The notes: a model not told the origin generated them from the sequence alone. A stretch of 64,000 bases of DNA from Blastomonas sp. (GCF_030373265.1 NZ_JAUCZC010000022.1:1-64000); one strand, 5' to 3'. Positions 1-10,100 are shown, numbered from the stretch's first letter. A program made the numbers and translations.

Positions 1-446
1 CCGACCGAGCCCTTCTTGAAGATGCTGCCGGGCATGATGCCGATCTTGCACTCGTCGGGCGTCAGCACGCCGGGGCAGTTAGGGCCGATGAGGCGCGACT
101 TGCTGCCAACGAGGGCGCGCTTGACGCGGACCATGTCGAGCACGGGAATGCCTTCGGTGATCGCGACGATCAGTTCCATCTCGGCATCGATCGCCTCGAG
201 GATCGAATCCGCTGCGAACGGCGGCGGAACGTAGATGCAGCTGGCGGTCGCGCCGGTGGCGTGCTTGGCTTCGGCGACGGTGTTGTAGTTGGGCAGGCCG
301 ATATGCGTGGTGCCGCCCTTGCCGGGGGTCACGCCGCCGACCATCTGCGTGCCATAGGCCAGCGCCTGTTCGGTGTGGAAGGTGCCGGTCGCGCCGGTCA
401 TGCCCTGCGTGATCACCTTGGTGTGCTTGTTGACGAGAATGGACAT
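1..446 (-). CDS. sucD: Succinyl-CoA synthetase alpha subunit, 3' end cut by window edge
   Basis: The ADP/GDP-forming succinate-CoA ligase alpha subunit forms succinyl-CoA from succinate or runs the reverse TCA step in the cytoplasm, with SucC as partner. The visible N-terminal half (about 148 residues) begins [18 protein letters not shown] and carries the CoA-binding domain with [18 protein letters not shown] and the segment LIGPNCPGV typical of SucD. The catalytic phosphohistidine lies beyond the window edge. The start is the ATG at 446. It lies downstream of mdh on the same strand with a 101-bp gap, and no sucC lies between them. The family is certain from these motifs; the gene is incomplete only because the window ends. 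Confidence 0.95.
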   Translation of the reverse strand, partial: MSILVNKHTKVITQGMTGATGTFHTEQALAYGTQMVGGVTPGKGGTTHIGLPNYNTVAEAKHATGATASCIYVPPPFAADSILEAIDAEMELIVAITEGIPVLDMVRVKRALVGSKSRLIGPNCPGVLTPDECKIGIMPGSIFKKGSV

Positions 447-505
447 AATAATTCCTTCAGTTCGGGATCGATCGCGTCGATCCTGCGCAAATAGCGGGAG
501 CCTGC

Positions 506-540
506 CGTGATCGCCGGGCAATCAGGCCCGGGCGATCACG
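506..540 (-). other. Strong hairpin between mdh and sucD
   Basis: The arms CGTGATCGCCGGGC (506-519) and GCCC-G-GGCGATCACG (526-540) pair over 14 bp with a single bulged G and a 6-nt loop. It lies just after the mdh stop codon and before sucD on the transcribed strand. No T-run follows, so it is not a classical terminator. It may stabilise the mdh 3' end or cause partial termination between the two genes; that role is inferred. Confidence 0.5.
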
Positions 541-547
541 GCCGCCA

Positions 548-1957
<1,410 letters not shown>

Positions 1958-2974
1958 ATGGCCACCAAGGTGCAGTATACGGTCGATACCGAGCTTTCGC
2001 TCCAGCTCTTTCAGGAGGGCGCGAGCGCACAGGAGAATTTCGACAGCTCGATTGCCGGCAAATGCCGCGATGGTGAATTCGGCATCTTCTATCAGATGGA
2101 TCAGCTCGAGGCGGCCGGCCTGACCGGGGTGTTCTTCGTCGATCCGATGCCCGCTCTGGTCTATGGCCCCGGCGTTATCGCCCGCATCGTCCAGCCGATC
2201 CTCGATCGCGGGCACGAGGTCCAGCTGCACATCCACACCGAATGGCTGGAATTCGCGCGCGAGCACGAGCATGCGCATCTGCGCGGCCGCAATATCGCCG
2301 ATTTCTCGCTCGATGATCAGATCCGTCTGCTCGATCAGGCCCGCGCGCTGCTGATGATTGCGGGTGCGCCGCGGCCGACCGCGTTCCGGGCGGGCAATTT
2401 TGGCGCCAACGACGATACCTTGCGCGCCCTCAGCGCGCTGGGTGTGCGCTATGACAGCAGCTTCAACCCGGCGTTCATGGCGGGCGAATGCGATATCGAC
2501 CTGCCGCAGCACACGCCGCCCTTTGCCGAGCATCTGGGCGTCGGGATCATCCCGGTCAGCTTCATCGAGGACCGGCCGGGCAGCATCCGCGCGGTTCAGC
2601 TGTGCGCGCTGTCAGCCTGGGAAATGCGCGACGCGCTGGCGCATGCGGCGGACGAGGCCTGGCCGTGCTTCACCATCGTCAGCCACAGCTTCGAGCTGCT
2701 CAGCCGCGATCGCAGCCGCGCCAACGCCATCGTCGTACGCCGCTTCCAGGCCATGTGCCGCAACATCGCCGAGCACAACCGGCTCGAACCGATGGGCTTT
2801 GTTGCGCTCACCCCGCGCACCAGCCGGTCGCTGACCAAGCTGCCCGCCAATCTGGTGCGCACCGCGTTGCGCTACGGCGAACAGGCGGTCAGCCGCATCC
2901 GCTATGAGGCGGGAATTCTGTCGACGTTCTTCATCAACGAATTCGTGGCGTTCGAAAGCGTGGTCGCGATCTAA
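1958..2974 (+). CDS. Polysaccharide deacetylase-like protein (NodB-type fold)
   Basis: A 338-residue protein resembling the divergent, WbmS-like branch of polysaccharide deacetylases. The usual TFDDG motif is replaced by TVDTE (residues 8-12). A histidine pair appears as HIHTEW (H91, H93), followed by FRAGNFGAN (143-151) in the place of the RxPxG motif and a late SHSFELL. These could supply a metal site and an N- or O-deacetylase activity, but the substrate is unknown. There is no signal peptide, which suggests cytoplasmic action on a nucleotide- or lipid-linked sugar. Nearby acetyltransferase and methyltransferase genes fit a surface-polysaccharide modification role; this is inference. Confidence 0.72.
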   Translation: MATKVQYTVDTELSLQLFQEGASAQENFDSSIAGKCRDGEFGIFYQMDQLEAAGLTGVFFVDPMPALVYGPGVIARIVQPILDRGHEVQLHIHTEWLEFAREHEHAHLRGRNIADFSLDDQIRLLDQARALLMIAGAPRPTAFRAGNFGANDDTLRALSALGVRYDSSFNPAFMAGECDIDLPQHTPPFAEHLGVGIIPVSFIEDRPGSIRAVQLCALSAWEMRDALAHAADEAWPCFTIVSHSFELLSRDRSRANAIVVRRFQAMCRNIAEHNRLEPMGFVALTPRTSRSLTKLPANLVRTALRYGEQAVSRIRYEAGILSTFFINEFVAFESVVAI

Positions 2975-3000
2975 GCGCGCGCGCTTCGCCAACCGGCCCC

Positions 3001-3081
3001 GTCACCCCCGCGCACGCGGGGGTCCCGCTTCTTCCTCTCCCTCGGCGTCAAAGCGGGATTCCCGCGTTCGCGGGAATGACG
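3001..3081 (+). repeat. Extragenic palindrome, family A copy 1
   Basis: Starts GTCACCCCCGCG and ends GGGAATGACG, with the inner stems CCCCCGCGCACGCGGGGG and ATTCCCGCGTTCGCGGGAAT. Similar copies occur at 21871 and, inverted, at 47147. It lies between two convergent genes and could also act as a bidirectional transcript end. Confidence 0.85.
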
Positions 3082-3096
3082 AAAAGGCACGCAGCC

Positions 3097-4011
3097 TTAC
3101 CCGCGCAGCAACTTCCGGATCTTCGCTTTCGCCCCGATGCTTTCGAGCCAGGTTCCGGTGCCTTCCACCGCAGCGTTGAAGCCTTGCTGCGCTGTGAGCA
3201 GGGCGCGGTTGGGAAGCGTGGGTTTGAGCAGGAACACTGTGGCGCAGGGGACCTGATGCGTGCCGAACAGCGCCTTGTGCGCGCCGTCGCCCTCGGTAAA
3301 ATCGAAGTAGCGGAAGCGCCGTTCGGCAAACAGCGCCTCGAGCGCATGCATCTGCAGCACGGTGCCCGGCGACAAGGACGCGATCGCCTGATCATAGCCG
3401 AGATAGGCGTAGATCAGCACGTCGCCCGCGACCGGCAGATACAGATACGCCGCCGCCTTGCCGTGCAGGAACAGCACATAAGCCCGCAGATTGTCCGCCT
3501 CGGCAAGCCGCAGCGCCTCCGCGCGGAACGCCTCGTGCCCGGGCAATCCGGCATCCAGCAGCCGCGCCTGATAGGTCTGCGCCGACAAGGGCAGTGCCGC
3601 ATCGAAAAAGGCACCGACCTGATCGGGCCGGTGATAGCTGCGGATATCGAGCGCGCCGCCGTTCGCTTCGGCCAGTTTGCGCAGCTTGCGCTTGAGCGTG
3701 GCGCGGGTCTTGGACGAGAACTGCGCGAGATAGCCGTCATGGCCGATCGCCATATCGATGTAGTGCCGTGCATAGAGCTGCGGCGGTGAGGCGATCAGCC
3801 CGGCGAAGGCGGGGCCAGGTCTGGCAAGCAGACTAACCGGCACCGATTGCAACCGATACCCGTCGGCGTCTGCGGGCAAGCGCGGGGCGGGGAGCGGGGC
3901 GTTGGCAAGGATCGCATCGAGGCCATAGGCAATCGGCACCAGCATCCGCCGCGGGGCGAGGACCTGACGGTCGCCGAGCAGGAAGCGGATGGGGCTGGCG
4001 ACGGGCTGCAT
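3097..4011 (-). CDS. GNAT/BioF2-like acetyltransferase
   Basis: A 304-residue protein of the acetyltransferase-6 (BioF2-like, CelD-type) group, which transfers acyl groups in polysaccharide or lipid pathways. The C-terminal half carries the typical strand-helix series: VLFLHGKAAAYLYLP, then YLGYDQAIASLSPGTVLQ and RRFRYFDFTEGDGAHKALFG. The SPG-T-LQ and DFTEGDGAHK segments are characteristic of this family. The N-terminal GNAT repeat is more divergent. The start at 4011 is the first ATG, and a weak ribosome site leaves it uncertain by a few codons. No exact substrate can be named. The neighbouring deacetylase and methyltransferase genes suggest a glycan role. Confidence 0.75.
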   Translation of the reverse strand: MQPVASPIRFLLGDRQVLAPRRMLVPIAYGLDAILANAPLPAPRLPADADGYRLQSVPVSLLARPGPAFAGLIASPPQLYARHYIDMAIGHDGYLAQFSSKTRATLKRKLRKLAEANGGALDIRSYHRPDQVGAFFDAALPLSAQTYQARLLDAGLPGHEAFRAEALRLAEADNLRAYVLFLHGKAAAYLYLPVAGDVLIYAYLGYDQAIASLSPGTVLQMHALEALFAERRFRYFDFTEGDGAHKALFGTHQVPCATVFLLKPTLPNRALLTAQQGFNAAVEGTGTWLESIGAKAKIRKLLRG

Positions 4012-4199
4012 GGCGACAGGAAGGGTCCGGAAAAAGGGCTGGTGCGTGCGACATCTAAAGGTCTAATCCAAGACGGTTAAGAACGCTTGAACCGGAGCAC
4101 GGGCGTCATCGGTTTACCCGTTGTTCACCGTGGCAAGCTACCTCTTTGCGCGAGTTGCGACCTCGCATTGGCTATGAACCGTCGAAAAGGGACCCAGAC

Positions 4200-5078
4200 A
4201 TGGCGCAGTCCTGGCCGCAGGCCGAGTGCAATCATTGCGGATCAGGCCGGCAGCAGCTTGTCGCGCGCGTGGCGGATTATACGCTGGTCGCATGCGCCGA
4301 TTGCTCTCTCGCCTTCATCGCCGATCCGCCCGAGCCCGAAAGGCTCGCCGCGATGTATCAGGGCGAGGCGGACTATCACACCGAACTGCACGATCCGCAG
4401 AGCCCGGCCTTCGCCCGGATGACCCAGGTGGCGGGCGAGCATCTGGCGTTTACTCGGCGCTGGGCCTCGCAAGGGCGGCTGATCGACATCGGCTGTTCGA
4501 CCGGATTGTTCCTCGATCAGGCGCGCCGCGCCGGGTTCGATGCGACAGGTGCGGAGTTTTCTGCCGCCTCGGCGCGGTTCGCGCGCGATCAGTTCGGGCT
4601 GTCGGTGACCGATGGCGATATTCACGCGGTCGATGCACCCCCGGAGAGCTTCGACATGCTGACCATGTTCGATGTGATCGAGCATGTCCGCGATCCGGCA
4701 GGCGATATCGCAGCGGCGTACCGGCTGCTCAAGCCCGGCGGGCTGTTCATTCTCTCGACGCCCAATATCGACGGGCTGTTTCCGCGCGCCTCGCAGCCAT
4801 TTGCACAGCTGCTGGGCCACTGGCCGCACCCTGAGCCGCCCTGGCATCTGTATCAGTTCTCGGTGCGCACGCTTTCGGCGATGCTCGAAAAGCGCGGCTT
4901 TGCCTGTCTGGGGACGCAGCACACCTGCATCGATTTGGCCTACACGTTCGGGGCGATGGACACGCTCAAGCGCAGCCCCAAGCGGCTGGCTTATGCGCTT
5001 GCTTTTGCGCCGCTGGCGTGGGCGGGGCCCACACTGGGGATGGGCGACTGGTTCTACCTGGCCGCGCGCAAGGTCTAG
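4200..5078 (+). CDS. Class I SAM-dependent methyltransferase with N-terminal zinc ribbon
   Basis: A 292-residue protein with two CxxC pairs (C10/C13 and C32/C35) that look like a small zinc ribbon, followed by a class I methyltransferase domain. Motif I is IDIGCSTG (95-102), and later MFDVIEHVRDP and LKPGGLFILSTPN match motifs post-II and IV. This layout is common in sugar or polysaccharide methyltransferases, but the substrate cannot be read from the sequence. The ATG at 4200 is chosen over an upstream in-frame start at 4146 because AAAAGGG lies 7 nt before it and the zinc ribbon starts directly after. Its last 4 bases overlap the convergent DUF1989 gene. Confidence 0.85.
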   Translation: MAQSWPQAECNHCGSGRQQLVARVADYTLVACADCSLAFIADPPEPERLAAMYQGEADYHTELHDPQSPAFARMTQVAGEHLAFTRRWASQGRLIDIGCSTGLFLDQARRAGFDATGAEFSAASARFARDQFGLSVTDGDIHAVDAPPESFDMLTMFDVIEHVRDPAGDIAAAYRLLKPGGLFILSTPNIDGLFPRASQPFAQLLGHWPHPEPPWHLYQFSVRTLSAMLEKRGFACLGTQHTCIDLAYTFGAMDTLKRSPKRLAYALAFAPLAWAGPTLGMGDWFYLAARKV

Positions 5079-5659
5079 TCGGTGATCTCGTAGGCGATCG
5101 GCTTGAACGAGCCGTTGTTCGACTGCAGCGCCGAGCACGCGGTGAGCCCGATGATCAGGTCGCGATGCGCCTTGAACCGGACGGTGTCGCCCGCCTTGCT
5201 GAGCGGGGGATCGACCCGCAGTTCGCCGGTGGTGCCATCGACGGGCACGTTCATGAAGCAGTTGAACGCGACCGGGATCATGTCCTCGGTCACGCCATAG
5301 GGCTTCAGCGCGGCGGCGAGGTTGCCGAAACAGCCGCGGTGCGGATCGGTATCGCCATAGATGATGCGGAAGGTGTCCTTGGAGCACGGCGTCAGCAGGA
5401 AATCGTGGCGACCGACATCATCGGCGACGATCTCGAGCATCACGTTGCTGCGGTTGGAATAGAGCAGATCGCCGGTGGTAAGATAGATGCGGCTGGCATA
5501 ATCGAGCGTGCGGCCGGACGAGATCACCTCGTGGATATCCTCTCGGTCGAACGCCAGCAGATCGGCGACCTGTTCGCCGCGCACATCGGTGACGGTGAGC
5601 GTCTGGCCCTTGCGCAGCTCGAACGCGGTGCCCGAGCGGGGCGGGATTTCACAGGACAT
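5075..5659 (-). CDS. DUF1989 (urea carboxylase-associated family) protein
   Basis: A 194-residue DUF1989 protein. This family is best known as the companion proteins of urea carboxylase, but it also occurs alone. Visible conserved features are VTDVRGEQVADLLAF near the N-terminus, an internal histidine/cysteine-rich stretch HDFLLTPCSKDTF and the segment NCFMNVPVDGTTGELRVDPP, which could form a metal site in a cupin-like fold. The ATG at 5659 lies inside the last codons of the YqcI/YcgG gene (11-bp overlap), so the two are probably translated together. No urea carboxylase or urease gene is visible in the window, and the substrate is unknown. Confidence 0.85.
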   Translation of the reverse strand: MSCEIPPRSGTAFELRKGQTLTVTDVRGEQVADLLAFDREDIHEVISSGRTLDYASRIYLTTGDLLYSNRSNVMLEIVADDVGRHDFLLTPCSKDTFRIIYGDTDPHRGCFGNLAAALKPYGVTEDMIPVAFNCFMNVPVDGTTGELRVDPPLSKAGDTVRFKAHRDLIIGLTACSALQSNNGSFKPIAYEITD

Positions 5660-6344
5660 TTTCGGTTACCTTGCGCTGGTGCATCGGGCATTTCCACGCC
5701 GTATCGACCGCGCGGCCGCTATACTGCCGCGCTTCGGACATCGTGCCGTGGCGCGCCAGCATCGGGTTGATGTCGCCCGCCAGCTTGATGTCGCGGTCGA
5801 GGATCGTGCCACGCAGTTTCTCATACAGGCCCGATGCCCGCAGCTGCTCGAACTGGTCGTGCAGGTTGAACACCAGAGCCGGGCGCTCGAAGCGGCGCGC
5901 AGGGCGGCTCGCGCCCGGATGCAAGCCAACGACGAAGAAGGCTTCGCCGCCGAAGCTCAGCGAGAAATGCGGATCGTCGGGATCGGCGCTGACACGCGGA
6001 TCGGCCTTCTGCCCCAGCCACGCGTCCTTGTCGGTCAACGACTGCACGCGCTGCCAGAGGTGCTTTTCGAATTGTTCTTCGGTCAGTCCCGCGTCTTCCT
6101 CGAACACCACCGCCAGCGACTGGAAGGGTGCAGGGTCGCGCGCATAATCCTGCGCGATGTTCATCAGCGAGGGCAGGATGCGCAGATCGTCCCAGCCGGA
6201 CCGCAGGTCGCGGCCGACGATGATCCGCATCTGCCCCTTGGCCAGCGCCGATTTGGCACCCACGCAAGGGAACTCGGGATTCTTGATAAAGGCGCGGAAA
6301 CGTTGCGCCAGCGGGTGATCTTGATTGTTGCAGGGGGTGAACAT
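5649..6344 (-). CDS. YqcI/YcgG family protein
   Basis: A 231-residue member of the YqcI/YcgG family, whose biochemical role I cannot name with certainty. Characteristic stretches are FPCVGAKSAL near the N-terminus, HLWQRVQSL, DPHFSLSFGGEAFFVVGLHP in the middle and a late DINPMLARHG. The reading frame stays open far upstream into the UdgX gene, but that extension is a shadow. The ATG at 6344 follows AGGGG closely. A GTG at 6392 that overlaps the UdgX stop codon (GTGA) is the alternative start. It overlaps DUF1989 by 11 bp, so the pair likely works in one pathway. Confidence 0.78.
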   Translation of the reverse strand: MFTPCNNQDHPLAQRFRAFIKNPEFPCVGAKSALAKGQMRIIVGRDLRSGWDDLRILPSLMNIAQDYARDPAPFQSLAVVFEEDAGLTEEQFEKHLWQRVQSLTDKDAWLGQKADPRVSADPDDPHFSLSFGGEAFFVVGLHPGASRPARRFERPALVFNLHDQFEQLRASGLYEKLRGTILDRDIKLAGDINPMLARHGTMSEARQYSGRAVDTAWKCPMHQRKVTENVL

Positions 6345-6388
6345 TCCACCCCTACGCACCGGGACAGCACGGGTTGCAAAAAACTGAA

Positions 6389-7831
6389 TCACGCCGAGAT
6401 GCCCTTGGCCAGCGACCGCGCCGCGGCGAGATCGGCGATGAACGCGGTGCGTTCCGCCGCCGCGCGCTGTCGGTCGGGCAGCCGCAGCAGGAACGAGGGG
6501 TGCACCGTCGCGACCAGCGTCTCGCCGCCTGCCAGCGTGATCGGCCTGCCGCGCACCGAGGCGATGCTCGCGCTCTTGCCGGTGAGCCCGCGCAGCGCGC
6601 TCCCGCCCAGGGAGACGATGATGTCGGGCCTGACCAGATCGCGTTCCTGATCGAGCCACCAGCGGCAGATGTCGATCTCGCCGGTGGACGGGTTCTGGTG
6701 CAGGCGGCGCTTGCCGCGCGGTTCGAACTTGAAGTGCTTGACCGCGTTGGTGACGTAGAGTTGCGCACGGTCGAGCCCGGCCTCGTCTAGCGCCTCGTTG
6801 AGCAATTGGCCTGCAGGCCCGACGAACGGGCGGCCCTCCAGGTCCTCGCGGTCGCCGGGCTGTTCGCCGACCAGCATGATCCGCGCATCGGCCTTGCCTT
6901 CGCCGGCAACCGCCTGGGTGGCGTTGCAGTGGATCGGGCAGCGGGTGCACGCCTGCAGCCCGCGCGCCAGGCCCTCGAGTGTCGCGGTTTCGCCTGCGAT
7001 CACAGCCTCCGCTTCGCCGCGCACACGCCATTTGTCGCTGCGCGGGTTGGCGAGTTGGACGGCGGTTTCGCGCATCCGTTCGACCCGCGCGCCGGCGCCC
7101 GCGAGCAAAGGCGCGATGTCCTGTGCTTCTGGCAAATTGTGCCAGTATTTCTTGGGCATCTCGGCGCGCATCGCGGCGATCTTGACCCGCGCGGGGTTGA
7201 AGATCGATCCGTAATACATCCGCCACTGCGCTTCGACCACGTCGCTGTCGGGCACTTCGTTACGGGTGCCGCCGGGGCCGTAGGTCAGCGTTTCGTTCTG
7301 CCAGATCGCGCGCGCGTCGGGCGTCAATATCGCCCAGTCCATGCCGTAGAAGCGCTTGCGGAAGAACCGCGCGCCCAGCCGCACGATGCGGTGCTCGGGC
7401 TCGAACCAGGCGGCAAAGGACTCGCGGCCGGTCTCGTCTTCGCCCAGCCGCCGGAAGCGGACGAAGGCGTGCATCTTGTGCAGATCGCGGCGGATCGACT
7501 TGTCGGCCTTGGCGAGCCAGTCGACGTCGTCATCGGTGCGCCGCTCGAGCAGCCGCCGGTCGGTCAGCGCGCGCCAGGCGATGGTGTAGAGCCGTGTCGG
7601 CACGTTGGCGTCGCGGTGGCAGATCACGCGGTCGAGCGTCGTCACCAGATCGCGGGGCAGGGTGACCACGCGCTTCGGCACCAGCGGCGTGGTGTCGGAA
7701 AACAACGACGCGCTCTCGCCCGCCTGCCGCCAGACGATATCCTCGGGCGGCACTTCAGCGGCCAGCAGCCCACGCGCGGCATCGCGCCATTCGGCAAAGT
7801 CGCCCGGGGTGTTGAGGATGATCTCGCGCAT
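6389..7831 (-). CDS. UdgX-type uracil-DNA glycosylase fused to DUF4130 domain
   Basis: A 480-residue two-domain protein. Residues 1 to about 250 match the DUF4130 (probable DNA metabolism) domain, with DLHKMHAFVRFR and a helical tail. Residues about 280-480 form a family 4-like uracil-DNA glycosylase: GEQPGDREDLEGRPFVGPAG starts at 322, KRRLHQNP contains H378, and VHPSFLLR lies near the end. The basic loop with a histidine is the hallmark of UdgX, a family known to form a covalent bond with abasic DNA after uracil removal. CTRCPIHCNATQAV supplies cysteines for an iron-sulfur cluster. The gene lies 11 bp downstream of the radical SAM partner, so both are probably one DNA-repair operon. Confidence 0.92.
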   Translation of the reverse strand: MREIILNTPGDFAEWRDAARGLLAAEVPPEDIVWRQAGESASLFSDTTPLVPKRVVTLPRDLVTTLDRVICHRDANVPTRLYTIAWRALTDRRLLERRTDDDVDWLAKADKSIRRDLHKMHAFVRFRRLGEDETGRESFAAWFEPEHRIVRLGARFFRKRFYGMDWAILTPDARAIWQNETLTYGPGGTRNEVPDSDVVEAQWRMYYGSIFNPARVKIAAMRAEMPKKYWHNLPEAQDIAPLLAGAGARVERMRETAVQLANPRSDKWRVRGEAEAVIAGETATLEGLARGLQACTRCPIHCNATQAVAGEGKADARIMLVGEQPGDREDLEGRPFVGPAGQLLNEALDEAGLDRAQLYVTNAVKHFKFEPRGKRRLHQNPSTGEIDICRWWLDQERDLVRPDIIVSLGGSALRGLTGKSASIASVRGRPITLAGGETLVATVHPSFLLRLPDRQRAAAERTAFIADLAAARSLAKGISA

Positions 7832-7842
7832 CGTTCGTGGCT

Positions 7843-9093
7843 TCAGAGCGCGAGGCTCATCTGCTCGGGCGGCGGCGCGAACCGCGCGCGCAAATTGGCG
7901 CTGTCGGTGAGGCCACCGGGGCGCCAGTCGGGGGTGGTGATGAACGGCAGCACTTTCTTGACCGATGCGGTGAGCTTGGCCAGATCGCCCAGCCGCACCG
8001 CGCCCAGCCGCCGCGCCATGATGATCCGCTCGACCGCCTTGGTGCCGAGCCCGGGCACGCGCAGCAGCATCTCGCGCGGGGCGCGGTTGATATCGACCGG
8101 AAAGGCCTCGCGCCGCTGCAGCGCCCAGGCGAGCTTGGGGTCGATGGTCAGGTCGAGCATGCCATCGTCGGCACCCTCCATGATCTCGGACCGCGAAAAG
8201 CCATAGAAGCGCAGCAGCCAGTCGGCCTGGTACAGCCGGTGCTCGCGGATCAGCGGCGGGCGCACCGGGGGCAGGTCGCTGCTCGCATCGGGGATCGGGC
8301 TGTAGGCGGAGTAATAGACGCGGCGCAATTTGTACCCCGAATACAGGCTGGTCGCCGATTGCAGGATGTCGTCATCGCGCGAGGCATCCGCGCCGACGAT
8401 CATCTGGGTCGACTGGCCCGCAGGCGCAAAGCGTGGCGCTTTGGCCTTTTTGAGCAACCGCCCGCGGGCAGCTTCCGCCGCATCGTCGAGCCCCACGCGG
8501 ACCCCCGCCATCGTCTTGCGGATCGTCGCCGAGGTCTTTTCGGGCGCAAAGCTCTTCAATCCTGCTTCGGTGGGCAGCTCGACATTGGTCGAGAGCCGGT
8601 CGGCATAGAGCCCGGCGCGCGCGATCAATTCGGGCGACGCGCCGGCGATGGTCTTCAGATGGATATAGCCGCCGAAGCGGTGCTCCTCGCGCAGCAGCCG
8701 CGCGACCTCGACCAGCTGCTCCATCGTGTAGTCTTCCGAGCGGATGATCCCCGAGGACAGGAACAGCCCCTCGATATAGTTGCGCTTGTAGAAATCGAGC
8801 GTCAGCCGCACGACCTCGGCCGGATTGAACCGCGCGCGCGGCACGTTGCTCGAGGCGCGGTTGATGCAGAAGCGGCAGTCGTAGATGCAGAAATTGGTGA
8901 GCAGGATCTTGAGCAGCGAGATACACCGGCCATCGGGTGCGTAGCTGTGGCAGATGCCCATCCCCCCGGTCGAGCCGATGCCCTTGCTGCCGGTCGAATC
9001 GCGTTTGACCGTTCCCGACGACGAACACGAGGCGTCATATTTCGCCGCGTCCGCGAGGATGGCCAGCTTTTCGAGAATCGGTTTTTCGCTCAT
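7843..9093 (-). CDS. Putative DNA modification/repair radical SAM protein
   Basis: A 416-residue radical SAM enzyme. The [4Fe-4S]-binding motif is CIYDCRFC (C69, C73, C76). Three further conserved cysteines (C23, C48, C57) lie ahead of it. The C-terminal third has a helix-hairpin-helix DNA-binding segment (INRAPREMLLRVPGLGTKAV). This family is consistently found next to DUF4130/UDG proteins, and that is the case here: the UdgX fusion starts 11 bp after its stop codon. The reaction is not known. The pairing points to repair or modification of damaged bases. GAGGGG lies right at the ATG at 9093, a tight ribosome site. Confidence 0.9.
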   Translation of the reverse strand: MSEKPILEKLAILADAAKYDASCSSSGTVKRDSTGSKGIGSTGGMGICHSYAPDGRCISLLKILLTNFCIYDCRFCINRASSNVPRARFNPAEVVRLTLDFYKRNYIEGLFLSSGIIRSEDYTMEQLVEVARLLREEHRFGGYIHLKTIAGASPELIARAGLYADRLSTNVELPTEAGLKSFAPEKTSATIRKTMAGVRVGLDDAAEAARGRLLKKAKAPRFAPAGQSTQMIVGADASRDDDILQSATSLYSGYKLRRVYYSAYSPIPDASSDLPPVRPPLIREHRLYQADWLLRFYGFSRSEIMEGADDGMLDLTIDPKLAWALQRREAFPVDINRAPREMLLRVPGLGTKAVERIIMARRLGAVRLGDLAKLTASVKKVLPFITTPDWRPGGLTDSANLRARFAPPPEQMSLAL

Positions 9094-9146
9094 CCCCTCG
9101 ATATAGAGCCGGGAACAAAGAAAGAACAGTAGCTTAGGTTAAATGT

Positions 9147-9179
9147 CCGCCCGGTCCGTCGCAAATCCGGACCGGGCGG
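9147..9179 (-). terminator. Hairpin after the alpha/beta hydrolase gene
   Basis: A perfect 12-bp stem (CCGCCCGGTCCG with CGGACCGGGCGG) and a 9-nt loop, placed 14 bp after the hydrolase stop codon on its strand. Only a short ATTT follows, so intrinsic termination may be partial. Confidence 0.6.
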
Positions 9180-9192
9180 CGCGCACGCCGGA

Positions 9193-10029
9193 TTATTTCC
9201 GGATAAAGGCGAGGATGTCGGCGTTGAGCTTGTCGGCGTTGACCGTCAGCATGCCGTGCGACAGCCCCTCATAGATTTTCATCTCGCAATCGGGGAGCAG
9301 TTCGGACTGGTTGATCGCCGCGTTCTTGCACGGCACCACCTGATCGTCATCGCCGTGCAGCACCAACGTCGGCACCGTCATCGCACGCAGATCCTCCGTC
9401 TGGTCGGTCTCGGAGAACGCCTTGATGCCTTCGTAGTGTGCCTTGGCGCTGCCCATCATCCCCTGCCGCCACCAGTTCTCGACCACCGCCTCGTCGGGCT
9501 CGGCATCCTCGCGGTTGAAGCCGTAGAACGGGCCCGAAGCGACATCGCGGAAGAAGGCGGCGCGGTTGGCGGCAAGTCCGTTGCGGAAGCCGTCGAACAC
9601 CTCCATGTCGAGCCCGTCGGGATAGCGCTCGGTCTTGACCATGATCGGCGGCACCGCCGCGACCAGCACCGCCTTGGCGACGCGGCCCTGCGGGATTCCG
9701 TGCTTCGCGACATAGCGCGCGGCTTCGCCGCCACCGGTCGAATGGCCGATATGCACCGCGTTCTTCAGATCGAGATGCGCGGTGACCGCGGCGGCATCGC
9801 TGGCATAATGGTCCATGTCATGGCCCTCGCTCACCTGCTCGGAGCGGCCGTGCCCGCGCCGGTCGTGCGCGACGACGCGGAAGCCCTTGTCCAGAAAGAA
9901 CAGCATCTGTGCGTCCCAGTCGTCGGACGACAGCGGCCAGCCGTGGTGGAACATGATCGGCTGGGCATCACGCGGCCCCCAGTCCTTGAAGAAAATCTGC
10001 GTGCCATCGGATGCGGAAACATAGCCCAT
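9193..10029 (-). CDS. Alpha/beta hydrolase, non-haem chloroperoxidase (perhydrolase) type
   Basis: A 278-residue serine hydrolase that resembles bacterial non-haem haloperoxidases/esterases. The nucleophile elbow is GHSTGG with S97, the acid lies in HGDDDQVVP (D227-D229) and the histidine is H258 in LSHGM. The oxyanion region is HHGWPLSSDDW. The start at 10029 (MGYVSASDGTQIFFKDWG) matches the typical N-terminus of the family, and GGGAGA sits 7 nt upstream; the longer frame from 10059 is unlikely. It is cytoplasmic, with no signal peptide. The natural substrate cannot be told, and peroxidase activity in this family is usually a side reaction of an esterase. Confidence 0.9.
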   Translation of the reverse strand: MGYVSASDGTQIFFKDWGPRDAQPIMFHHGWPLSSDDWDAQMLFFLDKGFRVVAHDRRGHGRSEQVSEGHDMDHYASDAAAVTAHLDLKNAVHIGHSTGGGEAARYVAKHGIPQGRVAKAVLVAAVPPIMVKTERYPDGLDMEVFDGFRNGLAANRAAFFRDVASGPFYGFNREDAEPDEAVVENWWRQGMMGSAKAHYEGIKAFSETDQTEDLRAMTVPTLVLHGDDDQVVPCKNAAINQSELLPDCEMKIYEGLSHGMLTVNADKLNADILAFIRK

Positions 10030-10100
10030 CGCGGGTCTCCCTTGCTGGTTTGAGCCCACCGGGCCATCTGCACAACGGCAAGCGAGGGGCGCGGTTCCAT

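Noticed and set aside
5649-7226. YqcI/YcgG frame extended to 525 codons
   Set aside because: The extra 290 codons lie opposite in frame to the UdgX gene and look like arginine-rich shadow translation.
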